A stretch of DNA of 50,341 bases from Planctomycetaceae bacterium (GTDB lineage: Bacteria > Planctomycetota > Planctomycetia > Pirellulales > Pirellulaceae). The stretch covers positions 1-50,341 of the forward strand of contig JAHEAM010000001.1 of assembly GCA_024642765.1 (NCBI GenBank). The letters are read 5' to 3'. Made by a program: the position numbers and the translations under genes. Below are positions 1 to 8,129 of this stretch, one piece after another; position 1 is the first letter of the stretch; every line of letters begins with the position of its first letter. The notes under the pieces are model-generated. The model was not told the origin of the DNA and did not search any database. It saw only the letters and a list, made by a program, of their open reading frames with translations.

Positions 1-915
1 CTTGTGCCCGACGAGTTTCAAATTCAACTGAATCGAGCCATACTTCTACGTGAACTTGGAAAACCTGCGGAGTCAATCAGTGAACTCAATAAAATCATTG
101 AACAATTCCCAAATCAACAGGCGGGTTTCATCAATCGAGGAATCGCCTATGAGCAAATGGAAAAGTGGCCTGACGCCTATGATGATCTGAACCAGGCGCT
201 GACATTCAAAAGCGAGCATGACGCCTTCTTGCACTACCATCGTGGCTGTGTACTCATCGGATTGCAACGCTTCGAAGAAGCGGTCGTGGATCTGTCGGAG
301 GCCATTGGAAAACAACCCTTGGCGATCGCGTACGCGCGGCGCGGCGAAGCTAACCAGTCGATGGGTCAGGCAGAAGCCGCAATCAAGGACTTCAACCAAG
401 CACTCGCGGGCGACCCCAATAACCATTTCTCGCGCTATCGCAGGGCAACCATTTACCAAGGACAAGGCAAGAACGATCTGGCCCTTGAGGACTACAACGT
501 TTTGATTAAGGCGGGCGTTCAGTCTGCTCCCGTTTTTTACAATCGTGGACATATCCTTTCACGCAAAAAGAACTGGGCTGGGGCAATTGAAAGTATTCAA
601 CAGGCGCTGGCTCTTTCGCCAGCAGAACCTGGTTTCCTAAACGACCTAGCCTGGCTCCTGGCTACGGTTCCTGAACAGAAATTGCGCGATCCCAAACGAG
701 CCGTCGAATTGGCCACGCAAGCCTGCGAGTTGTCCAATTGGCAAAGTGGTCTGATTATCGACACGCTGGCAACCGCCTACGCTGCCAACGGTGACTTTAG
801 CAAAGCCATCGAACTCGAAAAAAAGGCAATGACATTACCCGACGCTGAAAAGAGTCAAAACGTCGCAAAACACCTTCAATCGTTCGAATCTCAAACGCCT
901 ATCATTATCGATTAG
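1..915 (+). CDS. TPR-repeat protein, 5' end outside the window
   Basis: The reading frame is already open at base 1, so the N-terminus lies upstream; the GTG at base 4 is only an internal candidate start. The visible 303 residues are tandem 34-residue tetratricopeptide repeats, with signature pieces such as GFINRGIAYEQMEKWPDAYDDL, YARRGEANQSMGQAEAAIKD and RYRRATIYQGQGKNDLALED. The last part (FLNDLAWLLAT, then a helical hairpin) is the C-terminal form common in planctomycete TPR proteins. TPRs build protein-binding superhelices, so a scaffold role is inferred; no enzymatic domain is visible. It converges with the minus-strand gene ending at 1028, with no convincing terminator between. Confidence 0.85.
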   Translation, partial: LVPDEFQIQLNRAILLRELGKPAESISELNKIIEQFPNQQAGFINRGIAYEQMEKWPDAYDDLNQALTFKSEHDAFLHYHRGCVLIGLQRFEEAVVDLSEAIGKQPLAIAYARRGEANQSMGQAEAAIKDFNQALAGDPNNHFSRYRRATIYQGQGKNDLALEDYNVLIKAGVQSAPVFYNRGHILSRKKNWAGAIESIQQALALSPAEPGFLNDLAWLLATVPEQKLRDPKRAVELATQACELSNWQSGLIIDTLATAYAANGDFSKAIELEKKAMTLPDAEKSQNVAKHLQSFESQTPIIID

Positions 916-1027
916 TGATTGGCCACGAAATTCAACTCACGACAACGCAAAACTCCGGAATGCGCCTTTTTGATCGAATTTTTCTTTTCCGATCGCGCGC
1001 TATCGTTCATATTGGCACTAACATTGA

Positions 1028-1501
1028 TTAGCGCCTGTTGGCCGAACGCGTGTGTTCAGCAATATGTTCGATTTGATTCGAGGACATTATGGGAAACGTT
1101 TCTTGCAATACCGTCGCTCTAGCATCGGAAATGCTTTGATTCAGGTTAGACTGAATTTGCTTGGCAGCAGTCGCGATGGCTTCAACTTGTGTTGGTGAAA
1201 TATCAAGTTCATCCGCCAACAATCCTTCTGTTAGCGAATACACGGTTCCGTGGGTTTTTGTTTGTTCGATAATGACGCACGTTTTTAGTTTGTTGATTTG
1301 GTCTGTATCGAGAATGTTGTTGAGCTGCACTTCGACTTCCGAGTCCTCTTGCTCCCGATAGAATCGCATATTCTGCTTTAGCAATTCAAATTGCGCCGAA
1401 TCGATGCCACAAAATTTTTGGCAGTCTTTATTGTAAACTTGTTGCGACCGCATCTTCGTATGACTGAGTTTCGGTGGATTCGGGATCAGCGGCGTTTCCA
1501 A
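1028..1501 (-). CDS. Distal part of a frameshifted secreted protein (second half)
   Basis: This 157-codon frame has only a TTG at its annotated start (an internal ATG lies at about 1453), and it remains open upstream of 1501 into the end of the preceding gene. Read upstream it gives PTDSKYRLQQRLLNQAFKNY, which continues the helical Gln/Leu pattern of the upstream protein. Its C-terminal part (LADELDISPTQVEAIATAAK, then a long helix and SSNQIEHI) repeats the layout of the first half (LDLSAEQMAAIGKISDEV). I read it as the second half of one gene that lost frame between about 1555 and 1580. Function unknown; the LTXXQ/Spy-like helical pattern is only a loose resemblance. Confidence 0.55.
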   Translation of the reverse strand: METPLIPNPPKLSHTKMRSQQVYNKDCQKFCGIDSAQFELLKQNMRFYREQEDSEVEVQLNNILDTDQINKLKTCVIIEQTKTHGTVYSLTEGLLADELDISPTQVEAIATAAKQIQSNLNQSISDARATVLQETFPIMSSNQIEHIAEHTRSANRR

Positions 1502-1521
1502 GTAATTCTTGAACGCCTGAT

Positions 1522-2181
1522 TTAAGAGTCGCTGTTGAAGACGATATTTGGAATCCGTGGGAGGTGTGTGAGCAATTTCTGATTGGCTTCGCGAACGAGT
1601 TGCAAAACCCGCGACTGATAGTTTAAATCGTATTTCTCGTGAGACTGCGTCAGTGCCTCTTGTTCATTAGCGTCGAGTCCGAGTTTGGCTTGCATTCGTT
1701 TTGCGCTGAGCAACCGAGCGAGGCCGTATTTTTCAATCGCCAGTTGATTGGAAACTTGCTCTAGCTGAGCTTGCTGCGTCATAGTTAATACGTCATGCAT
1801 TTCGCTTTGCGCTTCTTGGAAAACTCGCTTCGCTTGATCCCCATCATCCGTCAAGACGGAAGCAACGAGCAGAGGTTGAATTTGACTTAGCACTTCGTCG
1901 GAAATTTTCCCGATTGCTGCCATTTGTTCGGCTGACAAATCAAGAGCTTCTCGAATTTCTGACTGCTGGCTCATGCTGGCGAGGTCGTAATTGAATCCAA
2001 AATCGTCTTCTTGCGAGATCGAGACAAATGCCTCCAATCCTTTGAGACTCAATCCGAAGCCCGTTGTGATTTGGATTTCTTCGAGACTGGATCGTTGGTC
2101 AGTTTGAGCACGTGCCCAATTCAAATGGAGGGTACCAAGACATGTAAACGCGAATCCAACGAGCCAATTTCGCTGCGCCAT
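1522..2181 (-). CDS. Secreted helical protein, first half of a frameshifted gene
   Basis: 219 codons from an ATG at 2181. Residues 1-25 form a signal peptide (hydrophobic LVGFAFTCLGTLHL, then WARAQ as the likely cleavage region). The rest is charged and helical, with the phrase SAEQMAAIGKISDEVLSQIQ and a conserved-looking VREANQKLLTHLP near the end. Proteins of this kind in planctomycetes consist of two similar helical halves; here the second half is in another frame (1028-1501). The last 11 or so residues before the stop at 1522 do not look like the family pattern, fitting a shift near codon 205. Periplasmic or surface location is inferred; the function is not known. Confidence 0.65.
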   Translation of the reverse strand: MAQRNWLVGFAFTCLGTLHLNWARAQTDQRSSLEEIQITTGFGLSLKGLEAFVSISQEDDFGFNYDLASMSQQSEIREALDLSAEQMAAIGKISDEVLSQIQPLLVASVLTDDGDQAKRVFQEAQSEMHDVLTMTQQAQLEQVSNQLAIEKYGLARLLSAKRMQAKLGLDANEQEALTQSHEKYDLNYQSRVLQLVREANQKLLTHLPRIPNIVFNSDS

Positions 2182-2483
2182 TTCAGCCTCCTTATAAATC
2201 TTCCCGGGCTAAGGATTAATGAAAAACTGAATTGAACGCAACCGGGATAACATTAGTTTCCCGTATTCTTGGATCTGACGCTTGAAAAAAGGCTCTCGAA
2301 TCGCCCTTCTCACCAGCACGCGAAACGACCCATCTCACGCAACCGCTGGCAAATACCCTAAACAAGACATTACAATCACACTTGACCCAACGCACATTTT
2401 CTGGGAATCATTCGCAATAACTCGATCAAGCGAAAGCCCTTGAGACTCATCCTTAATTCTTGCAATCCCAAAAGAGGTTACTC
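2182..2483. other. Divergent intergenic region
   Basis: About 300 bp separate the minus-strand secreted gene from the plus-strand LEPR-XLL gene, so both promoters should lie here. A TTGACC at about 2391 has no good -10 at the right distance, and I could not settle on a promoter. The only clear element is AAGAGG at 2472-2477, a plausible ribosome binding site for the ATG at 2484. Confidence 0.4.
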
Positions 2484-4769
2484 ATGTCCCGCCGAAATTC
2501 AAACCAAAGGCTTCGCAATCGGTCCTTAAACTATGCTGCAATGGAGCCTCGACAATTGTTGGCGGTCGATTTTTCAGTCCAAGGCACAACGTTAGTACTG
2601 GAGCGCAGCGAAATTGACATCGCCAATTTCGAAGTTATCGAAGTCTTAGAAAACTCTAGCAACAATACTTTGGAGTTGTCGTTCAGGCACGGCGAGAAAT
2701 TTCTAGGTGAGCAGGTCAAAGGCTTGACGCTGGACGCCACCAACGACGTACTCACGATCGACAAGGCGCTGTTCAATGACGGAACACTTTCTGGAATGAA
2801 AATTGAAGTTCGAAGAAGGAATCGGACAAGCATTGTTTTCATGAATGATGTTAACATTCCTGGTGATTTAACTCTCAATACGAGGTCCCATATTGTCCAA
2901 ATGGGAACGTTGAAGACGGGAGACCTAACACTTGCTGGAACCGCCATCACACTCGACAATGCCAACAATGTTTTTGGTACAGTCTCGATTGATGGTACAC
3001 GTGTTGGTACAAGTAGGGTACCAACAACATCTGTAATGATTGTTGACTCCGGGGTTCTAACTCTTGGGACGATAACGACCAATTGTTTCAAGGGCATTGG
3101 CGAGTCGATTGAAATCAATGGCCAGGTGTATGTTCGCGATTCGCTGATTCTGGAATCTGCAACGATCATCAGTGAGTCAGCTCAGGCCGCGATCAACACA
3201 GACCATTTGACAATTCTGGCCAACGGTGATGTCAATTTGGACTCCTTCAACAACCGAATCGCTGGTATATCTGGCAACGTCAACGGCTCGATGAATTGGA
3301 AGTTGACTGGAACGACTTTCATTGAACATGGAACGAAAGACGACACTACGCATTTGAATGTCACCGGTGATTTCGTCGCCCAATCGGAGGCCGGACTTGA
3401 GGGAACCCTGAGGCAGCGATCCGATGCATCATTTTCGGTAAATGGTATTGCAACATTCAATCTCGCGGATGGTAGCCTTTATCTCAACGGCGGCGATTTT
3501 GATGGTGACAGCATGAATGACAATAACTTCAACCAAGTCGCGGTCGGCTCCGCACGTTTCGTCGAAATCGTTGATCGCAATGCCATGAAATTGCTGGACA
3601 TCAATGTTGCGGAACAAGCAATGTTTCGAACGGGTTCCGAATCCACAGGCCGAATGTCGCTCTTGGGAACGATATCTTCGCCACGATTGCTTTTGCAAAC
3701 CAGAACTGGAATTCAGCAACTCAGCGGTACCGTTCAAACCGACCACCTATTTTTAGGCGGAAACTCGGACACTGAAAATTATGGCCACTTGCAACTCGGC
3801 CTTGATAATTCGATCGGAGGTTTGTCCGCCCAATCCTCTCGAGGTATCGTCACCGTAAAGTCGTTGACGCCAATTGAGTTCCGACAAGGACAATTCAACT
3901 CGGTGGTAGAAACGATTTCTGAATCATTTCAAGGAATTCGCGTTGCCAACAGTTTTTTGGTTACGGCTGACGGAATCAAAGATGATGCCAACGCGGTGAT
4001 CCTCGTCAGTCAAACTGCCGATCTAACCTCCACCAAATCGATAGTTCTAGGCGATAATTTCAACAACACAATCATCGTTAACGGCCTCACCAATTTCGAC
4101 GCCGCAGACGCCATTGATGTCGGCCAATCTGGAATCGTCAACTTGACAAAGGTCAATTTGCAAGCCACAGGCGCTGCGAAACTAACCCAGTTCAACGATG
4201 TTGTCTTGACGGGTGCAAACATGGCCAACGGGTTTGATATCACGACCCAAGGCAGTTTGAGCGCAGAGGCCAATACAAGTTTGACTTCGACAGGTGTGTC
4301 AACCTTTCATGCTTCGAAAGATATTGTATTAGGAGCCACGGTAGACCAAGTCTTGAAACTCACCGACGCTCACTTTTTTGGTTTAATGGGAATCGATGTT
4401 GGCAACGTCGACAATACGGTGATTGGTCGAGTGCAGTTTCAATCGGACAGCAATGTCCGAATTTACCAAACGGGCTTCTTGAACATGATTCTTTCATCAA
4501 CCGCTGCCAACTTGGACTTGTATTCAACGATTACGATCCGAGATGCCGCAACCGTGACACTCGATGTTGCGGGTACTACGCGGTTTGGTGCAGCCACAGG
4601 TATTAGCATCGCAGATGCAGCCACCAATATTTATCACCTCTGCGGGTTAACGAATTTTGATGTTGGCGATTTTGCATTTGTGTTTGAACCAGGGACCGTT
4701 GTGATCACGGACTACATCGTTCGCGAGGGCGCTGCTGCCAACTTGAGTATCGATTCCACCGTCTGCTAA
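2484..4769 (+). CDS. LEPR-XLL-type large surface protein
   Basis: A 761-residue protein from the ATG at 2484, which has AAGAGG seven bases upstream; a TTG at 2460 is a weaker alternative. The N-terminus is Arg/Asn-rich and carries YAAMEPRQLLAVDF (about residues 18-31), the LEPR-XLL signature found at the start of large exported planctomycete proteins. The rest is Asn/Thr/Ser/Gly-rich with recurring short beta-strand pieces (for example GDLTLAGTAITLDNANNVFG and IVNLTKVNLQATGAAKL), as expected for a beta-helical, haemagglutinin-like or adhesin-like fold. No catalytic motif or C-terminal anchor is visible. Surface adhesion is inferred. It converges with the gene ending at 4823. Confidence 0.75.
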   Translation: MSRRNSNQRLRNRSLNYAAMEPRQLLAVDFSVQGTTLVLERSEIDIANFEVIEVLENSSNNTLELSFRHGEKFLGEQVKGLTLDATNDVLTIDKALFNDGTLSGMKIEVRRRNRTSIVFMNDVNIPGDLTLNTRSHIVQMGTLKTGDLTLAGTAITLDNANNVFGTVSIDGTRVGTSRVPTTSVMIVDSGVLTLGTITTNCFKGIGESIEINGQVYVRDSLILESATIISESAQAAINTDHLTILANGDVNLDSFNNRIAGISGNVNGSMNWKLTGTTFIEHGTKDDTTHLNVTGDFVAQSEAGLEGTLRQRSDASFSVNGIATFNLADGSLYLNGGDFDGDSMNDNNFNQVAVGSARFVEIVDRNAMKLLDINVAEQAMFRTGSESTGRMSLLGTISSPRLLLQTRTGIQQLSGTVQTDHLFLGGNSDTENYGHLQLGLDNSIGGLSAQSSRGIVTVKSLTPIEFRQGQFNSVVETISESFQGIRVANSFLVTADGIKDDANAVILVSQTADLTSTKSIVLGDNFNNTIIVNGLTNFDAADAIDVGQSGIVNLTKVNLQATGAAKLTQFNDVVLTGANMANGFDITTQGSLSAEANTSLTSTGVSTFHASKDIVLGATVDQVLKLTDAHFFGLMGIDVGNVDNTVIGRVQFQSDSNVRIYQTGFLNMILSSTAANLDLYSTITIRDAATVTLDVAGTTRFGAATGISIADAATNIYHLCGLTNFDVGDFAFVFEPGTVVITDYIVREGAAANLSIDSTVC

Positions 4770-4822
4770 ATGCATTGACGACAAATGCTGCTAGACAAGC
4801 GACACCATAAAAAACTGATTGG

Positions 4823-6298
4823 TCACGGGGCCGTTTGCGTTTCTATTTCGCGGACGGTCTCTGTTTTTTTGGCATCACCCACTATGCCGCCCGCAAATTC
4901 GACATCACCAATTCGTTCGATTACACGGTACTTGCGTCGGTAATCATGATCGATGAAGTCGACGAACTTAACCGTATATTGCATTTTAGGACTCATGTAT
5001 TCCCAAAGCAGACGATTGGTCTCAGCAGCAATCGCTACTTGCACGCTGGGGTCATTCACTATGAATTGAATTTCAAGTTCGCGCTGCGCTCGCTCGTAAA
5101 CTTTGATTTCAAGAATACTCTGTTTGAATTGGTCATTGAGTTCATTCACGAAAGCATTGAAAAACGACGGGTAGAAGCGTTCTCCATTGTCTGACATGAT
5201 AAAGTTCGAATCTTTGCCCTCGATTTTGGTAATCACGAATCGTTCTGTGCCATCGCTGCGTTGCTTGAAATCCACGTCGGCAATGTCCTTCATTTTGTAA
5301 CGAATAAAAGGAAAATCTCCGAGGTGCAAACGAGTGATTATCATTTCAGGTTGGCCTGCATCATTGTGTTCGGTTTCGACGTAGGCAACGTTCGCGAAGA
5401 CCTCAAGGCCCTCTTTCGTTTCGTGAGCAATCTCTCCTAGCTCTACGGAACCATACGAATCCTCGACTTTGCTGCGCGTGAAAACAGACTCGATGTTGCG
5501 CCGCTGGCAGTCAAAAAAGGTCTCGCCACTAACATTGATCAACTCCGGATGGTGTTTCAGCGGCAGATCAAAACGTCGAATCGTATGGGCAATCATGTTC
5601 ATCGGCGATGGAAACACCAACAGCAACTTCGGCTTGAATTTGTTCAAGTCATTGACCAAACCACGGACGACTTGTTCGTCGATTTTGTCGAACAAGTGGT
5701 AGCGAAAACCTGTCAGCCAACTGAATTTATTGAACTTCACCATGTCGTCGATGTTGTAGGTGTTCTTCGGGTAAAAGATCATCATCTTTTCGCCAGGTCG
5801 CCAGCCCATCCGGTACCAACACTTGAAGAACGTAAACAGCATCGAAAACATATGGTGCTTTGTCATGTGCACGACGAGGGGCAGCGAACTCGAGCCGCCT
5901 GTCGCCATCGGCATCAAGTAATTTCCTTTAGTCAGTCGTAAGATCGAATCGAGGGGCTTGCCTTCGACTTGCAACTCCATTGACTTCGGGTCGACGGTCG
6001 CCCAAGCGTCTGTCATTACGGTTTGACCTGCCTCGGCATAATCTTGCTTAGTCAGAGAAGGCAACTGTTTGTAGTTCGCGAAAAAAGTTGCGTCATCAAC
6101 GCCTGCGTTCTCCGATAAAAACGTAGTGAATTTACCTCGAAAGAACTTATTTTTTTCGTTCACCGTGTGGAGTAACCGAGACAGGTCGGCACGAATTTGC
6201 GGTTTGATTTGCGTCAAACGATCGGACTCGACGACTTCTTGATAAAGTCTGCGGACGCCAGCGATGCGAAAGATCCAACGAAATAACATTTTGGACAT
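4823..6298 (-). CDS. PaaK/CapK-like adenylate-forming enzyme
   Basis: 491 residues from an ATG at 6298. The overall pattern fits the phenylacetate-CoA ligase/CapK branch of the ANL superfamily: ATGGSSSLPL (about residues 131-140) stands where the Ser/Thr/Gly-rich phosphate-binding loop lies, KVEDSYGSVELGEIAHE matches the A5-like acidic region, and FPFIRYKMKDIADV corresponds to the A7/A8 core ending in the YxxxD pattern. The family activates a carboxylate as an acyl-adenylate, often passing it to CoA; in capsule loci the role is unclear. The substrate cannot be told here. It lies 63 bp downstream of the small unknown gene at 6362-6700 and is probably cotranscribed with it and nadD. Confidence 0.7.
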   Translation of the reverse strand: MSKMLFRWIFRIAGVRRLYQEVVESDRLTQIKPQIRADLSRLLHTVNEKNKFFRGKFTTFLSENAGVDDATFFANYKQLPSLTKQDYAEAGQTVMTDAWATVDPKSMELQVEGKPLDSILRLTKGNYLMPMATGGSSSLPLVVHMTKHHMFSMLFTFFKCWYRMGWRPGEKMMIFYPKNTYNIDDMVKFNKFSWLTGFRYHLFDKIDEQVVRGLVNDLNKFKPKLLLVFPSPMNMIAHTIRRFDLPLKHHPELINVSGETFFDCQRRNIESVFTRSKVEDSYGSVELGEIAHETKEGLEVFANVAYVETEHNDAGQPEMIITRLHLGDFPFIRYKMKDIADVDFKQRSDGTERFVITKIEGKDSNFIMSDNGERFYPSFFNAFVNELNDQFKQSILEIKVYERAQRELEIQFIVNDPSVQVAIAAETNRLLWEYMSPKMQYTVKFVDFIDHDYRRKYRVIERIGDVEFAGGIVGDAKKTETVREIETQTAP

Positions 6299-6361
6299 TA
6301 GGATTACCGATCAAGAACTTTTTTATTTTCGATTGATGATATTTGAAGAGAAGTGTCTGGA

Positions 6362-6700
6362 CTATTGTTCTGCATCCAAGTACCAACACCTTACGAATTG
6401 ATGCCAGCGGCTGGGCATGTCGCCACTTGTGCCGATCGAAGCGTCTTTCGAGCCCTCTTCCCAACGGCTCCAAATGTTTGGCAGCACGACAGTTTCTAAA
6501 TTGACAAGCTTCACGGGATGCGTCGCCAACCAAGCGTTGGCTCGCGCTACCGCTGCATAAAAATCTTCGTGTTCGCCCGGATTGAAAATTCCTGGGGCCG
6601 ATTTTTCTTCTGGAACGAAGTCAATGTAATGTAACATTTTGTTCAACGAGCCCGTTAGCTTTGTCACTTTCTTAGGATCGCCCATTCTAACGAAATTCAC
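6362..6700 (-). CDS. Small conserved-looking protein of unknown function
   Basis: 112 codons from a GTG at 6700, or 107 from the ATG at 6685. I do not recognise the family. The sequence looks like a soluble folded domain: MLHYIDFVPEEKSAPG, DFYAAVARANAWLATHPVK, VNLETVVLPNIWSRWEEGS and RWHQFVRCWYL, rich in Trp and aromatic residues, without signal peptide or membrane helix. It starts 13 bp after the stop of nadD and ends 63 bp before the adenylate-forming enzyme, so it is very likely translated from the same mRNA. The tight spacing and well-behaved composition argue that the frame is real. Confidence 0.6.
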   Translation of the reverse strand: MNFVRMGDPKKVTKLTGSLNKMLHYIDFVPEEKSAPGIFNPGEHEDFYAAVARANAWLATHPVKLVNLETVVLPNIWSRWEEGSKDASIGTSGDMPSRWHQFVRCWYLDAEQ

Positions 6701-6713
6701 GCCGAGCGGGCAA

Positions 6714-7322
6714 TTATCTCTCTTGATACATCTGCTGCTGGTGAATCAACATCTCGACTGGTCGCGGCAACAGATAACGGATCGATCGTCCAGTCGCCAC
6801 ACGAGCGCGAATATCTGTGCTGCTAATGTCGATCATGCGTGAATCAATGGAAAAATCGCGAATTTTTTCCAACCGCTGTGAGCTGACCAACGGGGCGAGA
6901 GCCCCCAGGTCTTGTGGTGACCCAGGGCGAAAATAAACCAGTGGAATCGCCAACTCACAAATCTGTTTCGGCTTACGCCAACTCGCTAATTGAGCCAACG
7001 AGTCACCACCGATGATTAAGAACCTTTCATCTTCCGGATTTGAGGCTACCAATTGCTCAAGCGTATCGATGGTATAACTGGTTCCGCCGCGGACGAGTTC
7101 GAGGTCTTTGGCGCGAAAGAACGCGTGGCCCGCAATGGCCAGCTCGACCATTTCTATTCGCTGGTTGTCTGTCGCAGTTGGCCCCACGCGTTTGTGTGGC
7201 GCGATTGCAGCCGGCACAAACCAGACTTCGTCGAGTTTCGCTTGTTCGCGACATTGTTCTGCCAATATCAAATGTCCGAAATGGATCGGATCGAACGACC
7301 CTCCAAATACACCTATTCGCAT
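6714..7322 (-). CDS. nadD: Nicotinate-nucleotide adenylyltransferase
   Basis: Transfers AMP from ATP to nicotinate mononucleotide, giving deamido-NAD in the common end of NAD biosynthesis. The protein begins MRIGVFGGSFDPIHFGHL, whose GGSFDPxHxGH is the nucleotidyltransferase signature; APHKR follows at about residue 43-47 and the ISSTDIRARV motif near residue 180 is the family's second nucleotide-binding motif. The ATG at 7322 is chosen because the motif should start at residue 1-5; 20 in-frame codons upstream (to 7382) have no family character. About 202 residues, the usual length. First gene of a probable minus-strand operon with the small unknown gene and the adenylate-forming enzyme. Confidence 0.95.
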   Translation of the reverse strand: MRIGVFGGSFDPIHFGHLILAEQCREQAKLDEVWFVPAAIAPHKRVGPTATDNQRIEMVELAIAGHAFFRAKDLELVRGGTSYTIDTLEQLVASNPEDERFLIIGGDSLAQLASWRKPKQICELAIPLVYFRPGSPQDLGALAPLVSSQRLEKIRDFSIDSRMIDISSTDIRARVATGRSIRYLLPRPVEMLIHQQQMYQER

Positions 7323-7508
7323 GCTCGTTTGCTCTTCGTTTCCATTCCCGCATCGTTTTTCTGACAGGCCCAGCGCTAGCATTTTCGGGCTAACTTCTAC
7401 TTTAATCTACTTTTGAATGAAAGATTGCGAAACCGGCAACGTGTAGACTGGTAGAAGACGTTGTTTTCGCACATTCAACCGATGCCATTCAGTGTTTTAG
7501 AAACCGAA

Positions 7509-8129
7509 ATGAACAATTTGCCCGAAACTCGACATAGCCTCCTGTTGCGGCTGGCAGAGCCCTGCGATCTAACGGCCTGGCAAGACTTTCTGCAGACCTA
7601 TGAGCCGGTGATCATGCGATTGGCCATGCGCCGCGGCCTGCAACTATCGGACGCTCAAGATCTGTGCCAAGAAGTACTAACGCGTGTTGCCAAGACCGCT
7701 GAATCCTGGAATCCCGATAGCCAACGATGGTCGTTCCGTGGCTGGTTAACGAAGGTCACTCGCAACCTGGTAGTCGACCACTTCCGCAAACAACAACGGC
7801 AGCCTGCAACACCCGGCGAAACTCTGATTCATCGAATGGACGAACGAGCCGCAAACGTGCCACCCAACGAACTGTTTGATATCGAGGAGCGACGTCAAAT
7901 TTTTTTGCGTGCTGCCGAATCGGCACGATCGGGATTTTCACAAAATACTTGGAGCGCGTTTTGGAAGACTTGCGTTGAAAACCATCCACCGCAATCAGCT
8001 GCCGATCAACTGGGCCTATCTGTTGGTGCCGTCTACATTGCTCGAAGCCGTGTGTTAGCCAAGATCAGGGTTGCTGTCGAAGGTATGGATCTAGAAACTC
8101 GAGCTTGGAGATTCAACAATGCAGAATAA
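7509..8129 (+). CDS. ECF-type RNA polymerase sigma factor
   Basis: About 206 residues. Starts at 7461 (TTG), 7482 (ATG) and 7509 (ATG) are possible; 7509 gives MNNLPETRHSLLLRL, the usual beginning of planctomycete members. Region 2 is clear (WQDFLQTYEPVIMRLAMRRG, DAQDLCQEVLTRVAK, WSFRGWLTKVTRNLVVDHFR) and region 4 is a helix-turn-helix (SAADQLGLSVGAVYIARSRV). It directs RNA polymerase to a dedicated promoter set, probably in response to an envelope or growth signal (inference). Its stop overlaps the start of the next gene, a zinc-finger kinase, by 11 bp, so the two are translationally coupled and the kinase is the likely regulator. Confidence 0.92.
   Translation: MNNLPETRHSLLLRLAEPCDLTAWQDFLQTYEPVIMRLAMRRGLQLSDAQDLCQEVLTRVAKTAESWNPDSQRWSFRGWLTKVTRNLVVDHFRKQQRQPATPGETLIHRMDERAANVPPNELFDIEERRQIFLRAAESARSGFSQNTWSAFWKTCVENHPPQSAADQLGLSVGAVYIARSRVLAKIRVAVEGMDLETRAWRFNNAE

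Noticed and set aside
1013..1028. TGGCAC-N5-TTGA resembling a sigma-54 promoter
   Set aside because: The -12 element lacks GC (TTGA, not TTGC) and it points into an antisense direction with no gene downstream.
919..1122. 67-codon frame with a hydrophobic stretch
   Set aside because: TTG start, overlaps the end of the minus-strand gene antisense, and no family features; likely chance.
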